Shown in pieces: positions 15,452-21,966 of a stretch of DNA of 47,255 bases (the first letter of the stretch is position 1; each line of letters opens with the position of its first letter). Below the pieces are notes generated by a model, which was given only the letters and a program-made list of their open reading frames with translations, searched no databases and was not told where the DNA came from. A program made the translations under genes and the position numbers. This stretch comes from an uncultured Eubacteriales bacterium (GTDB lineage: Bacteria > Bacillota > Clostridia > Oscillospirales > Acutalibacteraceae): contig CATONX010000019.1 of NCBI GenBank assembly GCA_951801675.1, forward strand, positions 1-47,255, in the 5' to 3' direction.

Positions 15452-16778
15452 AATGGAAGCGTTTGTGAAGACCGTCTGCGACCAGGTCCGGTTCAAACGG
15501 GCCCGGGCTGCAATCGCCCGGGAGCTGATGGACCATATGCGCGATCAGAAGCAGGCCTACTGCTGGCAGGGACTCGAGGAAGCACAAGCGGAAAAGAAGG
15601 CGGTCGAGCAGATGGGCGACCCGGTCACCGTAGGGATGCAGATGGATCTGACTCACCGCCCTAAGCCCCAGTGGGGGCTCTTTCTGCTGACAGCGGCCCT
15701 CCTTCTGGTGGGAATCGGACTGCAGGGAGCCTTGTTCGGGCAGTGGGACCCGTCCGGCCAGCTTTCTGTCACGCTGATTGCGGCGGCAGTGGGTGTGATG
15801 GGAATGGCGGGAGCTTATTTTACCGATTATACCGTTCTGGCCCGGGCACCGCTTGCGATTTATTGGATTTTCTTGGCGGTGGCATTTTTTCACGTTGCAT
15901 GCATGCCCATCGTAAACGGCGCGGGCCAGCGGGGAACACTGCTGTTTCTGTTGTTTCCGGCGGTGTTTTCCGGGGTAGCGTTTCATTTTCGTCAGAAGGG
16001 CTATGGAGGCTTGCTGGCAAGCTACGGCTTGATGGCGCTTGGCGTGCTTGCCTGTATGCGGGCTTTCAACGTGCGTTTGGGATTCCTGATTTTGATTGCG
16101 TGCCTGCTCCTTTTGACGCGGATGGTCATAAAGGGGCAGTTTCGAGTGAAAAAGCGGTGGGCCCTGCCGCTTTTATACCTGCCGGTCGCCGCAGGCTGCG
16201 CGGTGTTCGCATGGGGATACTGGGGCCGGCTGATGACCGCTTTTTCCAGCGAAGAGGGGTTTGGGTATCTTACCACGGTGACCCGTCAGCTCATAAGCGG
16301 AGCGGCCCTGGTCGGCCCGGGAACTACGGCGGACAGCCTCGCCAGGCTCCCGGAGCTGGATACCAGCTATGTACTGACCTTTTTGATCGTCAAGTTCGGC
16401 TGGATTCCGTTTTTGCTGGTGGTCGGCCTGTTTGCCGCCTTCTTGGGCTATGCGGTTTTCCGCTGTCTTCGCCAGACGGGGCTCTTGGCCCGAATGACGA
16501 GTATGGCCATTCTTTCCACCCTGCTTTTCGAAACCCTGTTCTATCTGGCGGCGAACCTGGGCTGGATGGAGCTTTCCACTTTGCCGCTGCCCCTTTTGTC
16601 CTACGGAGGGACGGGGCTGGTCCTTCACATGGTGCTCATCGGCTTTTTGCTTTCGGTGTTTCGGTGCGGCTCTCTGGAAGGCCCCGCGCCCTATGTAAGC
16701 CAGAAACCTGGACGGGTGCAGGTGGCGGACGGGGTGCTCTCCATCCGCCTGAAAGGCTATAGGGATTCGTCGAGATAA
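15435..16778 (+). CDS. HAAS-domain plus FtsW/RodA/SpoVE (SEDS)-like membrane protein
   Basis: 447 aa. Residues ~1-70 are a soluble helical domain (KRARAAIARELMDHMRDQKQ ... AVEQMGDPVTVG) of the HAAS/permease-prefix type found next to PadR. The rest is about ten membrane helices ending in LPLPLLSYGGTGLVLHMVLIG, the conserved C-terminal motif of SEDS glycosyltransferases that polymerise peptidoglycan. The SEDS catalytic loop normally reads LPE-x-x-T-D-[FY]; here it is LPELDTSY, so the aspartate position is Ser311, with an Asp two residues earlier (309). It may be inactive or use a shifted residue. The ATG at 15435 has GGGAGGG 8 nt upstream and overlaps padR. Followed by a terminator. Confidence 0.82.
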   Translation: MPHTARMEAFVKTVCDQVRFKRARAAIARELMDHMRDQKQAYCWQGLEEAQAEKKAVEQMGDPVTVGMQMDLTHRPKPQWGLFLLTAALLLVGIGLQGALFGQWDPSGQLSVTLIAAAVGVMGMAGAYFTDYTVLARAPLAIYWIFLAVAFFHVACMPIVNGAGQRGTLLFLLFPAVFSGVAFHFRQKGYGGLLASYGLMALGVLACMRAFNVRLGFLILIACLLLLTRMVIKGQFRVKKRWALPLLYLPVAAGCAVFAWGYWGRLMTAFSSEEGFGYLTTVTRQLISGAALVGPGTTADSLARLPELDTSYVLTFLIVKFGWIPFLLVVGLFAAFLGYAVFRCLRQTGLLARMTSMAILSTLLFETLFYLAANLGWMELSTLPLPLLSYGGTGLVLHMVLIGFLLSVFRCGSLEGPAPYVSQKPGRVQVADGVLSIRLKGYRDSSR

Positions 16779-16817
16779 AAGGTCTGGGTAAAGCCTGGGA
16801 ACGGATCATGTAATAAG

Positions 16818-16852
16818 AAAAGGCCATGCCGCATTTGCGGCATGGCCTTTTT
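16818..16852 (+). terminator. Rho-independent terminator of the PadR operon
   Basis: AAAGGCCATGCCGC-ATTT-GCGGCATGGCCTTT, a 14-bp perfect stem (16819-16832 with 16837-16850) followed by TT. Confidence 0.9.
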
Positions 16853-16923
16853 GGTTAATGGCTTTAGCCAGTTGAGTGCGCCGGAGTTTCTCAAAAGAGA
16901 AACGTAGGAGTGCGAAACAGAAA

Positions 16924-16944
16924 ACCACCTGCTATGCGGGTGGT
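16924..16944 (+). repeat. Left-end subterminal hairpin of the IS200-like element
   Basis: ACCACCTGC-TAT-GCGGGTGGT pairs over 9 positions with one T-G pair; its stem matches the right-end hairpin. Confidence 0.8.
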
Positions 16945-16964
16945 GTAGTCAGTGCTTATAGCAC

Positions 16965-17024
16965 GATCACCTTTCCAGTATAATAGAGGTGTCCAAGCCA
17001 CTATCATAGAAAGGAAAGGTGATC
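16965..17024 (+). promoter_or_regulatory. tnpA promoter inside an inverted repeat that can hide the ribosome binding site
   Basis: GATCACCTTTCC (16965-16976) and GGAAAGGTGATC (17013-17024) are a perfect 12-bp inverted repeat; the right arm contains the tnpA Shine-Dalgarno. TATAAT (16979-16984) lies between the arms. Transcripts entering from outside would carry both arms and mask the ribosome binding site, while transcripts starting at the internal -10 would lack the left arm. Such protection is known for IS200 and IS10; its use here is inferred. Confidence 0.75.
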
Positions 17025-17027
17025 AAA

Positions 17028-17594
17028 ATGGCAAATAAAGCCAACGACCTAGCACACACAAAATGGATGTGCAAGTACCATATCGTCTTGGCAATAGTAT
17101 ACTGAATGATACAAATCCGGTGATATACCGAAAGGGAAAAATAATGTATCACTTGAATTTGCCGTATCGTGAAATGTGCGATTCAGATCACTATAGCATT
17201 CACTCCCAAGTATAGACGAAAGATAATCTATAATCAATACAAAGAGAGTATAAGAGATATATTAAAGCAACTATGCGCCTATAAGGGAGTGGAGATCTTG
17301 GAAGGGCATCTGATGCCGGACCATATCCATATGCTGGTAAGTATACCACCGAAATATAGTATATCACAGTTTATGGGATATCTGAAAGGGAAGAGTGCTC
17401 TGATGATATTTGATAAGCATGCAAACCTAAAGTACAAATATGGGAACCGGCACTTTTGGGCAGAAGGGTATTATGTGAGTACAGTAGGACTCAATGAGGC
17501 AACCATAAAAAAGTATATCCAAGACCAAGAGAAGTACGATATCATGCAGGATAAATTAAGCGTGAAGGAGTACGAGGACCCCTTTAAGGGGTAG
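17028..17594 (+). pseudogene. tnpA: IS200-like Y1 transposase tnpA, interrupted by a 109-bp insertion
   Basis: The ATG at 17028 has AGGAAAGG upstream and reads MANKANDLAHTKWMCKYHIV, a typical IS200 N-terminus, then hits TGA at 17103 inside an insertion. The expected continuation FTPKYRRKIIY resumes at 17199 in the same frame. Downstream are the HUH motif DHIHMLV and the catalytic-Tyr helix TIKKYIQDQ, so the catalytic parts remain. Removal of 111 bp (insertion plus a 2-bp repeat) would restore one ~152-aa frame. A GTG at 17169 in the insertion could start a shortened protein lacking the first beta strand; activity is unlikely. Confidence 0.88.
17090..17198. mobile_element. 109-bp palindromic MITE-like insertion within tnpA
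   Basis: The insert is flanked by TT on both sides (17088-17089, 17199-17200). Its ends are inverted: GCAATAGTATACTGAAT at 17091 and, on the other strand from 17197, GCTATAGTGATCTGAAT; about 16 of the outer 23 positions match, and weaker similarity continues inward so the whole insert is nearly one long hairpin. It has stop codons in the tnpA frame and codes for nothing. A miniature element needing a transposase elsewhere is the best reading. The exact target duplication is uncertain. Confidence 0.6.
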
Positions 17595-17983
17595 CCGGTA
17601 GTACGAACGCCCTTTGAAGGGCGGCAACGAGTCAAGGGCAAAGTGGCTTGAACGGGGAGGTGAAAGCCAGCGCCTTTAGACGCTGGCCGGTAACGGCCCC
17701 TTATAGGGGCGAGCAAACCACCCGTTTGACGGGTGGTTATGATTGTAGCTTCAGCGCAAATAAACCACCGGATATGCCGGTGAGAATGAAAAGCTTAAGC
17801 TTACAGAATAGAGCGAAGCGAATGACAATAATCATTTCACTCGAAATAAGAAGCGATAGGGATATCACTGCTTTAGCAGTTGCAGTGCGTGTGATGCACA
17901 TGACAGTTATTCAGCGCCTCTTAAGAGGTTAGCCGGTATCATGCCCTTCTAGGGCTTCCTCATGCCTCCGGCTTTGCCGGAGG
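17578..17983. repeat. Array of short hairpins with recurring AGCCGGTA-type spacers
   Basis: At least ten short perfect or near-perfect palindromes stand in ~400 bp: 17578-17592, 17608-17623, 17666-17687, 17696-17710, 17716-17738 (IS right end), 17766-17782, 17791-17802, 17867-17880, 17917-17928, 17943-17955 and 17965-17983. Stems differ in sequence but loops are short (often TTT, TTTA or TATA). The spacer AGCCGGTA or GGCCGGTA recurs after three hairpins (17593, 17685, 17931). The first hairpin overlaps the tnpA stop. The region 17595-18042 holds no convincing gene. Confidence 0.75.
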
Positions 17984-17987
17984 TTTT
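17965..17987 (+). terminator. Terminator-like last hairpin of the array
   Basis: CCTCCGGC-TTT-GCCGGAGG followed by TTTT on the plus strand; the minus side has no T run, so it does not clearly end the Wzz/kinase gene. Confidence 0.6.
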
Positions 17988-18042
17988 GACTTGGCCGGAG
18001 GAGGTAGGAAAGGCAAAGCGGAAAACGCACCTGAGCGGCTGC

Positions 18043-19383
18043 TTACTGCTCCAGGGTCTGCTTTTTGCGGTAGGCTTGGGGCACATCGTTGGCGATAAGG
18101 CCGAGAAGATTCCCACCACTGTTTTGCAGCTTGAGGATGGCGTCGTCCGCCGCGTCGATCCGGGTCTTTTCATACCGGGCCACCAGCACACAGGCGTCGC
18201 AGGCGGCGCTCACCGCACAGGCGTCGGCGAAGTTGTTGGCATTGGGTGCGTCCACCAGAATCCGGTCGTATTTGGGCCGCAAAGAGTCGAGCAGGGCGTA
18301 CATGGCGGTGGACTCCAGCAGGGTAGACGGGTTTTCTACAAAAGAGGAGGTGGAGCAGATGACGTCCAGATGGTCGTTTACCTTGGCAATGGCCTTGTCG
18401 ATGCTCACCCGGGCGGTGAGCACGTCGGAAAGGCCGTTGACCGAATCCACCCGCAGACGGGAACGGATGTGGGCCGAGCGCATGTCCGCGTCGATGAGCA
18501 GCACCCGGTCCTGGGTTTCCGCGAAAGCCAGGGCAAGGCCGGAGGCAATCATGGAGCGGCCCTCCTTGGGGCCGGTGGAGCAGATGAGAAGACACTTGCC
18601 GTCGCTCCCGGCGGCGTGCTTGACGGCGGTGCGCAAAATCCGCACCGATTCCGGCATCCCTTCTCCCGGACGCTTGTCCAGCGGCTTTTCCGTGGAAGGC
18701 AGAACGCCCAGCAAAACGGTGTTCCTGGAAGCGCAGTATTTTTTATAATCCCGGATGAAGTTGTCCTTAATTTGAAAATAGAAAAGGAAGCCCAGGTAAA
18801 AGAGCATTCCTAAAATCGCCCCGGCAAAGCCTTTGGTGACGGCTTTGACCAAAGCGGTGGTAGTGGAAGGGGCCGAGGCCCGGTCGAGCACGGTGGCGGA
18901 AACCGGCGGAGAGGTAAAGCGGCGCTGAATCTCGTCGCTGCCGATGGTGGCCAGCTGATTTGCCATGTTGGCTGCTTTCACGCCGTCCGAATAGGTAATG
19001 GTGATCTTTAAGGCGTTGGAATCGTCAATGCGCTTGACCGTCACCCCTTTGGCAAAGGAGGCGGTGTCCATAAAGATTTTCGCTTCGGTCATGGCCCGGT
19101 CCACCACGTCGAGACTGCTGACGATGGCTACCGAGTCCTTGGCGATCTCTTCGGTGAGCTCTGCCTTCTGGGCTTCGGCGGCGACGCTTCCGTCGGTGGG
19201 CAGGTTATTGACCAGCATGATGGAGGAAGAAACCGTCACGTTTTTATCCAGCACGGCATAAGAGAGAAACGCCATCACCGCGAATCCCACGAACATGGCG
19301 AGAATGGCAAAAATCGAACGTCTGCGTACCTGGGAAGCGTAGCTTGCGAAGCTGAAAATTCCACTGCTGAAAAACTTTTTCAT
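18043..19383 (-). CDS. Wzz-type chain-length regulator fused to a BY-kinase-like domain (altered Walker A)
   Basis: 446 aa. Residues 21-45 and ~186-204 are membrane helices bracketing a Wzz-like extracellular domain; a proline-rich stretch precedes the second helix, as in Wzz. Residues ~245-446 resemble bacterial tyrosine autokinases (CpsD/CapB), with Walker A' VLLIDADMR (294-302) and Walker B ILVDAPN (375-381). Walker A reads GPKEGRSM (271-278), so the invariant Lys is Arg276, and the C-terminal Tyr cluster is reduced to one Tyr. Kinase activity is doubtful. The ATG at 19383 follows AGGGGG; an upstream ATG was rejected. No capsule or polysaccharide genes are nearby, which is unusual. Confidence 0.82.
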   Translation of the reverse strand: MKKFFSSGIFSFASYASQVRRRSIFAILAMFVGFAVMAFLSYAVLDKNVTVSSSIMLVNNLPTDGSVAAEAQKAELTEEIAKDSVAIVSSLDVVDRAMTEAKIFMDTASFAKGVTVKRIDDSNALKITITYSDGVKAANMANQLATIGSDEIQRRFTSPPVSATVLDRASAPSTTTALVKAVTKGFAGAILGMLFYLGFLFYFQIKDNFIRDYKKYCASRNTVLLGVLPSTEKPLDKRPGEGMPESVRILRTAVKHAAGSDGKCLLICSTGPKEGRSMIASGLALAFAETQDRVLLIDADMRSAHIRSRLRVDSVNGLSDVLTARVSIDKAIAKVNDHLDVICSTSSFVENPSTLLESTAMYALLDSLRPKYDRILVDAPNANNFADACAVSAACDACVLVARYEKTRIDAADDAILKLQNSGGNLLGLIANDVPQAYRKKQTLEQ

Positions 19384-19499
19384 GGCGCCCCCTAGTAAAT
19401 CGAAAAAATGTGGTATATTAGAAAAAGACCGCATATCCTAATGACGCAAGGAAAAGGAAAAACACGGCGAAACAGGAAGGATCGAATGTATCCGCATTC

Positions 19500-19528
19500 A
19501 GTATAGTACAAAGGAAAATCCCCGTCAA
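19500..19528 (-). promoter_or_regulatory. Promoter of the Wzz/BY-kinase gene
   Basis: On the minus strand TTGACG (19523-19528), a 17-bp spacer and TATACT (19500-19505), giving a ~110-nt leader. Confidence 0.75.
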
Positions 19529-19581
19529 TAAAGTATGTGCGCAAAACGGCGTTTAGAAGCGGACCAAGAGAGAAAAAAGCC

Positions 19582-19610
19582 TTGACAGCCGCGGGGAAAG
19601 ATGGTAGGAT
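19582..19610 (+). promoter_or_regulatory. Promoter of the infC-rpmI-rplT operon
   Basis: TTGACA (19582-19587), a 17-bp spacer and TAGGAT (19605-19610), with a ~195-nt leader before infC. Confidence 0.75.
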
Positions 19611-19616
19611 AAACAA

Positions 19617-19812
19617 GACAACAAAGCAGAACAGCATTTTGTCCGTTCTCACCCTCCCGGCACATGGGACCGCGGAGGCGTTCATACGAAAGAAATCGAG
19701 GCGCTTGTAGAGTGCCGAGGTTTGTTGTGTGAAGACGCGCGGACGGAGTCATATCCATCCGTGCTTTTCTTTTTTAGACCCAATCAAAATAAGGCTTTGG
19801 AGGTGCTTACCC
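19617..19812 (+). promoter_or_regulatory. infC-operon leader with terminator (probable ribosomal-protein L20 type control)
   Basis: The leader contains an 11-bp hairpin (19737-19747 with 19754-19764, one G-T pair and one mismatch) followed by TTTTCTTTTT (19765-19775), an intrinsic terminator before infC. In Bacillus the same operon has a leader terminator controlled by L20 binding. Position and architecture fit; a match to the L20 leader model was not tested. Confidence 0.6.
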
Positions 19813-20331
19813 ATTAGCAGCAAGGAACTGCAAATCAACGAAGATATCCGGGACAGAGAGGTGCGCGTCATCGACGCGGACGGAGCCCAGCTGGGTATCA
19901 TGCCGACGAAAGAGGCGCTGGAGGTTTCCCTTCAGAAGAATCTGGATCTGGTGAAGATCGCCCCGACGGCCACGCCGCCGGTCTGCCGCATTATGGACTA
20001 TGGAAAGTACCGTTTTGAACAGGCGAAGCGGGAAAAGGAAGCAAGAAAGAACCAGCATGTGGTGGAGATCAAGGAAATCCGTCTTTCGCTGAATATCGAC
20101 GTGCACGACTTCAATACAAAAGCCGGCCATGCCAAGCGCTTTTTGAAGGAAGGCAACAAGGTGAAGGTTTCCATCCGCTTCCGCGGAAGAGAAATGGGCC
20201 ATCCCGAAATCGGGCTTAACACCATGAAGCGGTTTGCCGAAACGCTCAGCGAGGAAGCAAACGTGGAAAAGCAGCCCAAGCTGGAAGGCCGTCATATGAT
20301 CATGTTCCTTGCGGCAAAGCCCCAGAAGTAG
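19813..20331 (+). CDS. infC: Translation initiation factor IF-3 with an AUU start codon
   Basis: 172 aa, normal length. N-terminal LQINEDIRDREVRVIDADGAQLG and C-terminal KAGHAKRFLKEGNKVKVSIR are diagnostic of IF-3, which binds the 30S subunit and checks start-codon pairing. No ATG, GTG or TTG lies in frame before the domain; an ATT at 19813 sits 7 nt after GGAGGTG and gives the expected N-terminus ISSKELQINED. An AUU start is the known device by which IF-3 represses its own synthesis in other bacteria. It is followed by rpmI and rplT in the conserved order. Confidence 0.95.
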   Translation: MSSKELQINEDIRDREVRVIDADGAQLGIMPTKEALEVSLQKNLDLVKIAPTATPPVCRIMDYGKYRFEQAKREKEARKNQHVVEIKEIRLSLNIDVHDFNTKAGHAKRFLKEGNKVKVSIRFRGREMGHPEIGLNTMKRFAETLSEEANVEKQPKLEGRHMIMFLAAKPQK

Positions 20332-20454
20332 TTGTTTCCTATGCGTTGGCATAGTGGAAGGTCCGCGGGCTCCTGCCGGCGGGCGAATTAGACCGCGGGA
20401 GGCTGGGGCGTTTGCCGCAGGATTCCTGCGCACAAAAATAAAGGAGGAAATACC

Positions 20455-20652
20455 ATGCCGAAAATGAAAACGCACAGCGGCGCGAAAAAGCGTTTTAAGC
20501 TTTCCAAGAACGGTAAGGTCATCCGGGCGCATGCCTACAAATCCCATATTCTCACCAAGAAGAACACCAAGCGCAAGCGCAACCTTCGCAAGACCGCCGT
20601 GGCCGATGTGACCAATGTCAAGGCCGTGAAGAGACTCATTCCTTATAAATAA
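20455..20652 (+). CDS. rpmI: 50S ribosomal protein L35
   Basis: 65 aa, highly basic, with the family start [17 protein letters not shown] and C-terminal KRLIPY. Start ATG at 20455 after AAAGGAGG. It lies between infC and rplT; the 123-bp gap from infC is GC-rich and could hold an L20 binding structure. Confidence 0.98.
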   Translation: MPKMKTHSGAKKRFKLSKNGKVIRAHAYKSHILTKKNTKRKRNLRKTAVADVTNVKAVKRLIPYK

Positions 20653-20705
20653 GAATCCCTGCGGTCCTACTTAATAACATTTACGATAATGGAGGTTGCT
20701 TATAA

Positions 20706-21065
20706 ATGGCACGTATAAAGGGCGCAATGATGACGCGCAAAAGAAGAAAAAAAGTATTAAAGCTTGCCAAGGGCTACTATGGCGCCAAATCGAAGCTGTT
20801 CCGCACCGCCAAGCAGGCGGTCATGAAGTCCGGCCAGTATGCCTACATCGGCCGCAAGCAGAAAAAGCGTGATTTCCGCCGTCTGTGGATCACCCGTATT
20901 TCCGCCGCCTGCCGCATGAACGGAATGAACTATTCCACCTTCATGAACGGGCTCAAGAAGGCCGGCGTCACCCTCAACCGCAAGATGCTTTCTGAAATCG
21001 CCATTGCCGATCCGGCCGCGTTCACCGCGCTGACCGAGCAGGCGAAGGCCGCCAACAACCAGTAA
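20706..21065 (+). CDS. rplT: 50S ribosomal protein L20
   Basis: 119 aa, basic, starting [26 protein letters not shown]-like and ending with the globular domain ([17 protein letters not shown]). It is needed early in 50S assembly and represses the infC operon in Bacillus. ATG at 20706 follows GGAGG by 9 nt. A short terminator-like hairpin comes after it. Confidence 0.98.
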   Translation: MARIKGAMMTRKRRKKVLKLAKGYYGAKSKLFRTAKQAVMKSGQYAYIGRKQKKRDFRRLWITRISAACRMNGMNYSTFMNGLKKAGVTLNRKMLSEIAIADPAAFTALTEQAKAANNQ

Positions 21066-21073
21066 TACCGATG

Positions 21074-21104
21074 CGCCCGGGAGGATTCCCGGGCGTACTT
21101 TTAT
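21074..21104 (+). terminator. Terminator-like hairpin after rplT
   Basis: CGCCCGGGA-GGAT-TCCCGGGCG (21074-21095) then TACTTTTA. The T run is broken, so some read-through into the methyltransferase gene is likely. Confidence 0.6.
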
Positions 21105-21140
21105 ATGACTGGCAACGTCCCTAGAGAAAGGAAGAGGAAT

Positions 21141-21935
21141 ATGCCGCTGACCATAACGAGCCGGGACAATGAGCGGTTAAAACACGCCGTGCGGCTGCTG
21201 GGGAGCGCCAAAGCCCGCCGGGAGGAAGGCCTTTTCGTCATCGAAGGGGCCCGCCTTTGCATGGATGCGCTGCAAAGCGGCGCGGACATCCGGGAGGTTT
21301 ACGTCACCGAAGCGGCGGCCAAGCGGTATGAAAACGAAGTGCAGGCGCTGTTTGCTGCGGGTAAGGATTGCTTTTTTCTCTCCCCCTCGGCAGCCGCCCG
21401 GCTGGCGGATACCAAGCAGCCGCAGGGGATTTTTTGCGTATGCGCTGCGCTTGACAAACAGGCGCGGTTATATACAATAAAAAAAGAATGCAAAATTCTG
21501 GCGCTGGAGGAAATGCAGGACCCTTCCAATCTGGGAGCGGTGCTGCGAAGCGCGGAGGCCTTCGGAATGACGGGGGTATTGCTGTCGGAAGGCTGCTGCG
21601 ATTTGTATAACCCCAAGGTGCTGCGTGCGTCCATGGGCGCGGTGTTCCGCCTGCCTTTTGTGCGCACGCCGGATTTCGAAGAGGCGCTTTTGGAGCTGAC
21701 GAAGAACGGGGTACAGACGCTGGCCGCCGTGGTGGACGCAGATGCGCAGGCCATTACGAAGCTCGACCTTAAAGGGTCTGCCGCCGTGGTCATCGGCAAC
21801 GAAGGAAACGGGTTAAGACCGCAGACCGCCGCCTTGTGTGACAAACGGGTGACCATCCCTATGAAGGGACGGGCGGAATCCCTCAACGCATCGGTGGCGA
21901 GCGCCATCCTCATGTGGGAAATGACCAAAGAATAA
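21141..21935 (+). CDS. SpoU/TrmH-family RNA 2'-O-methyltransferase
   Basis: 264 aa. An N-terminal substrate-binding domain is followed by the SPOUT methylase with motif 1 DPSNLGAVLRSAEAFG, motif 2 VVIGNEGNGL and motif 3 IPMKGRAESLNASVASAI. The family methylates ribose in rRNA or tRNA with S-adenosylmethionine; the exact target cannot be read from sequence. The start is the ATG at 21141 with AAAGGAAGAGG upstream rather than the ATG at 21105 within the terminator tail. Its position after rplT is conserved in Bacillota (ysgA position). Confidence 0.93.
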   Translation: MPLTITSRDNERLKHAVRLLGSAKARREEGLFVIEGARLCMDALQSGADIREVYVTEAAAKRYENEVQALFAAGKDCFFLSPSAAARLADTKQPQGIFCVCAALDKQARLYTIKKECKILALEEMQDPSNLGAVLRSAEAFGMTGVLLSEGCCDLYNPKVLRASMGAVFRLPFVRTPDFEEALLELTKNGVQTLAAVVDADAQAITKLDLKGSAAVVIGNEGNGLRPQTAALCDKRVTIPMKGRAESLNASVASAILMWEMTKE

Positions 21936-21966
21936 GGAATTCAGAAGAAGGCGTGGTGTTGACAGA

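Larger units (their letters stand above)
16900..17750 (+). mobile_element. IS200-like element (IS200/IS605 family, tnpA only), interrupted
   Basis: A Y1 transposase reading frame lies between two subterminal hairpins: left ACCACCTGC-TAT-GCGGGTGGT (16924-16944) and right AACCACCCGT-TTG-ACGGGTGGTT (17716-17738). They share the ACCACC/GGTGGT stem, as expected of IS200 ends recognised by TnpA. There is no tnpB. Base composition is clearly AT-richer than the neighbours, a sign of transfer. The exact ends are not fixed because IS200 elements have no terminal inverted repeats; the bounds given are approximate. The element is inactive in cis as shown because tnpA is broken. Confidence 0.82.

Noticed and set aside
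17648-17932. 94-codon frame within the hairpin array
   Set aside because: It runs through several palindromes and the IS right-end hairpin, so it is almost surely non-coding although it has a start preceded by purines.
17578-17983. Possible CRISPR array
   Set aside because: Hairpins differ in sequence and spacing, there is no constant repeat, and no cas genes are present.
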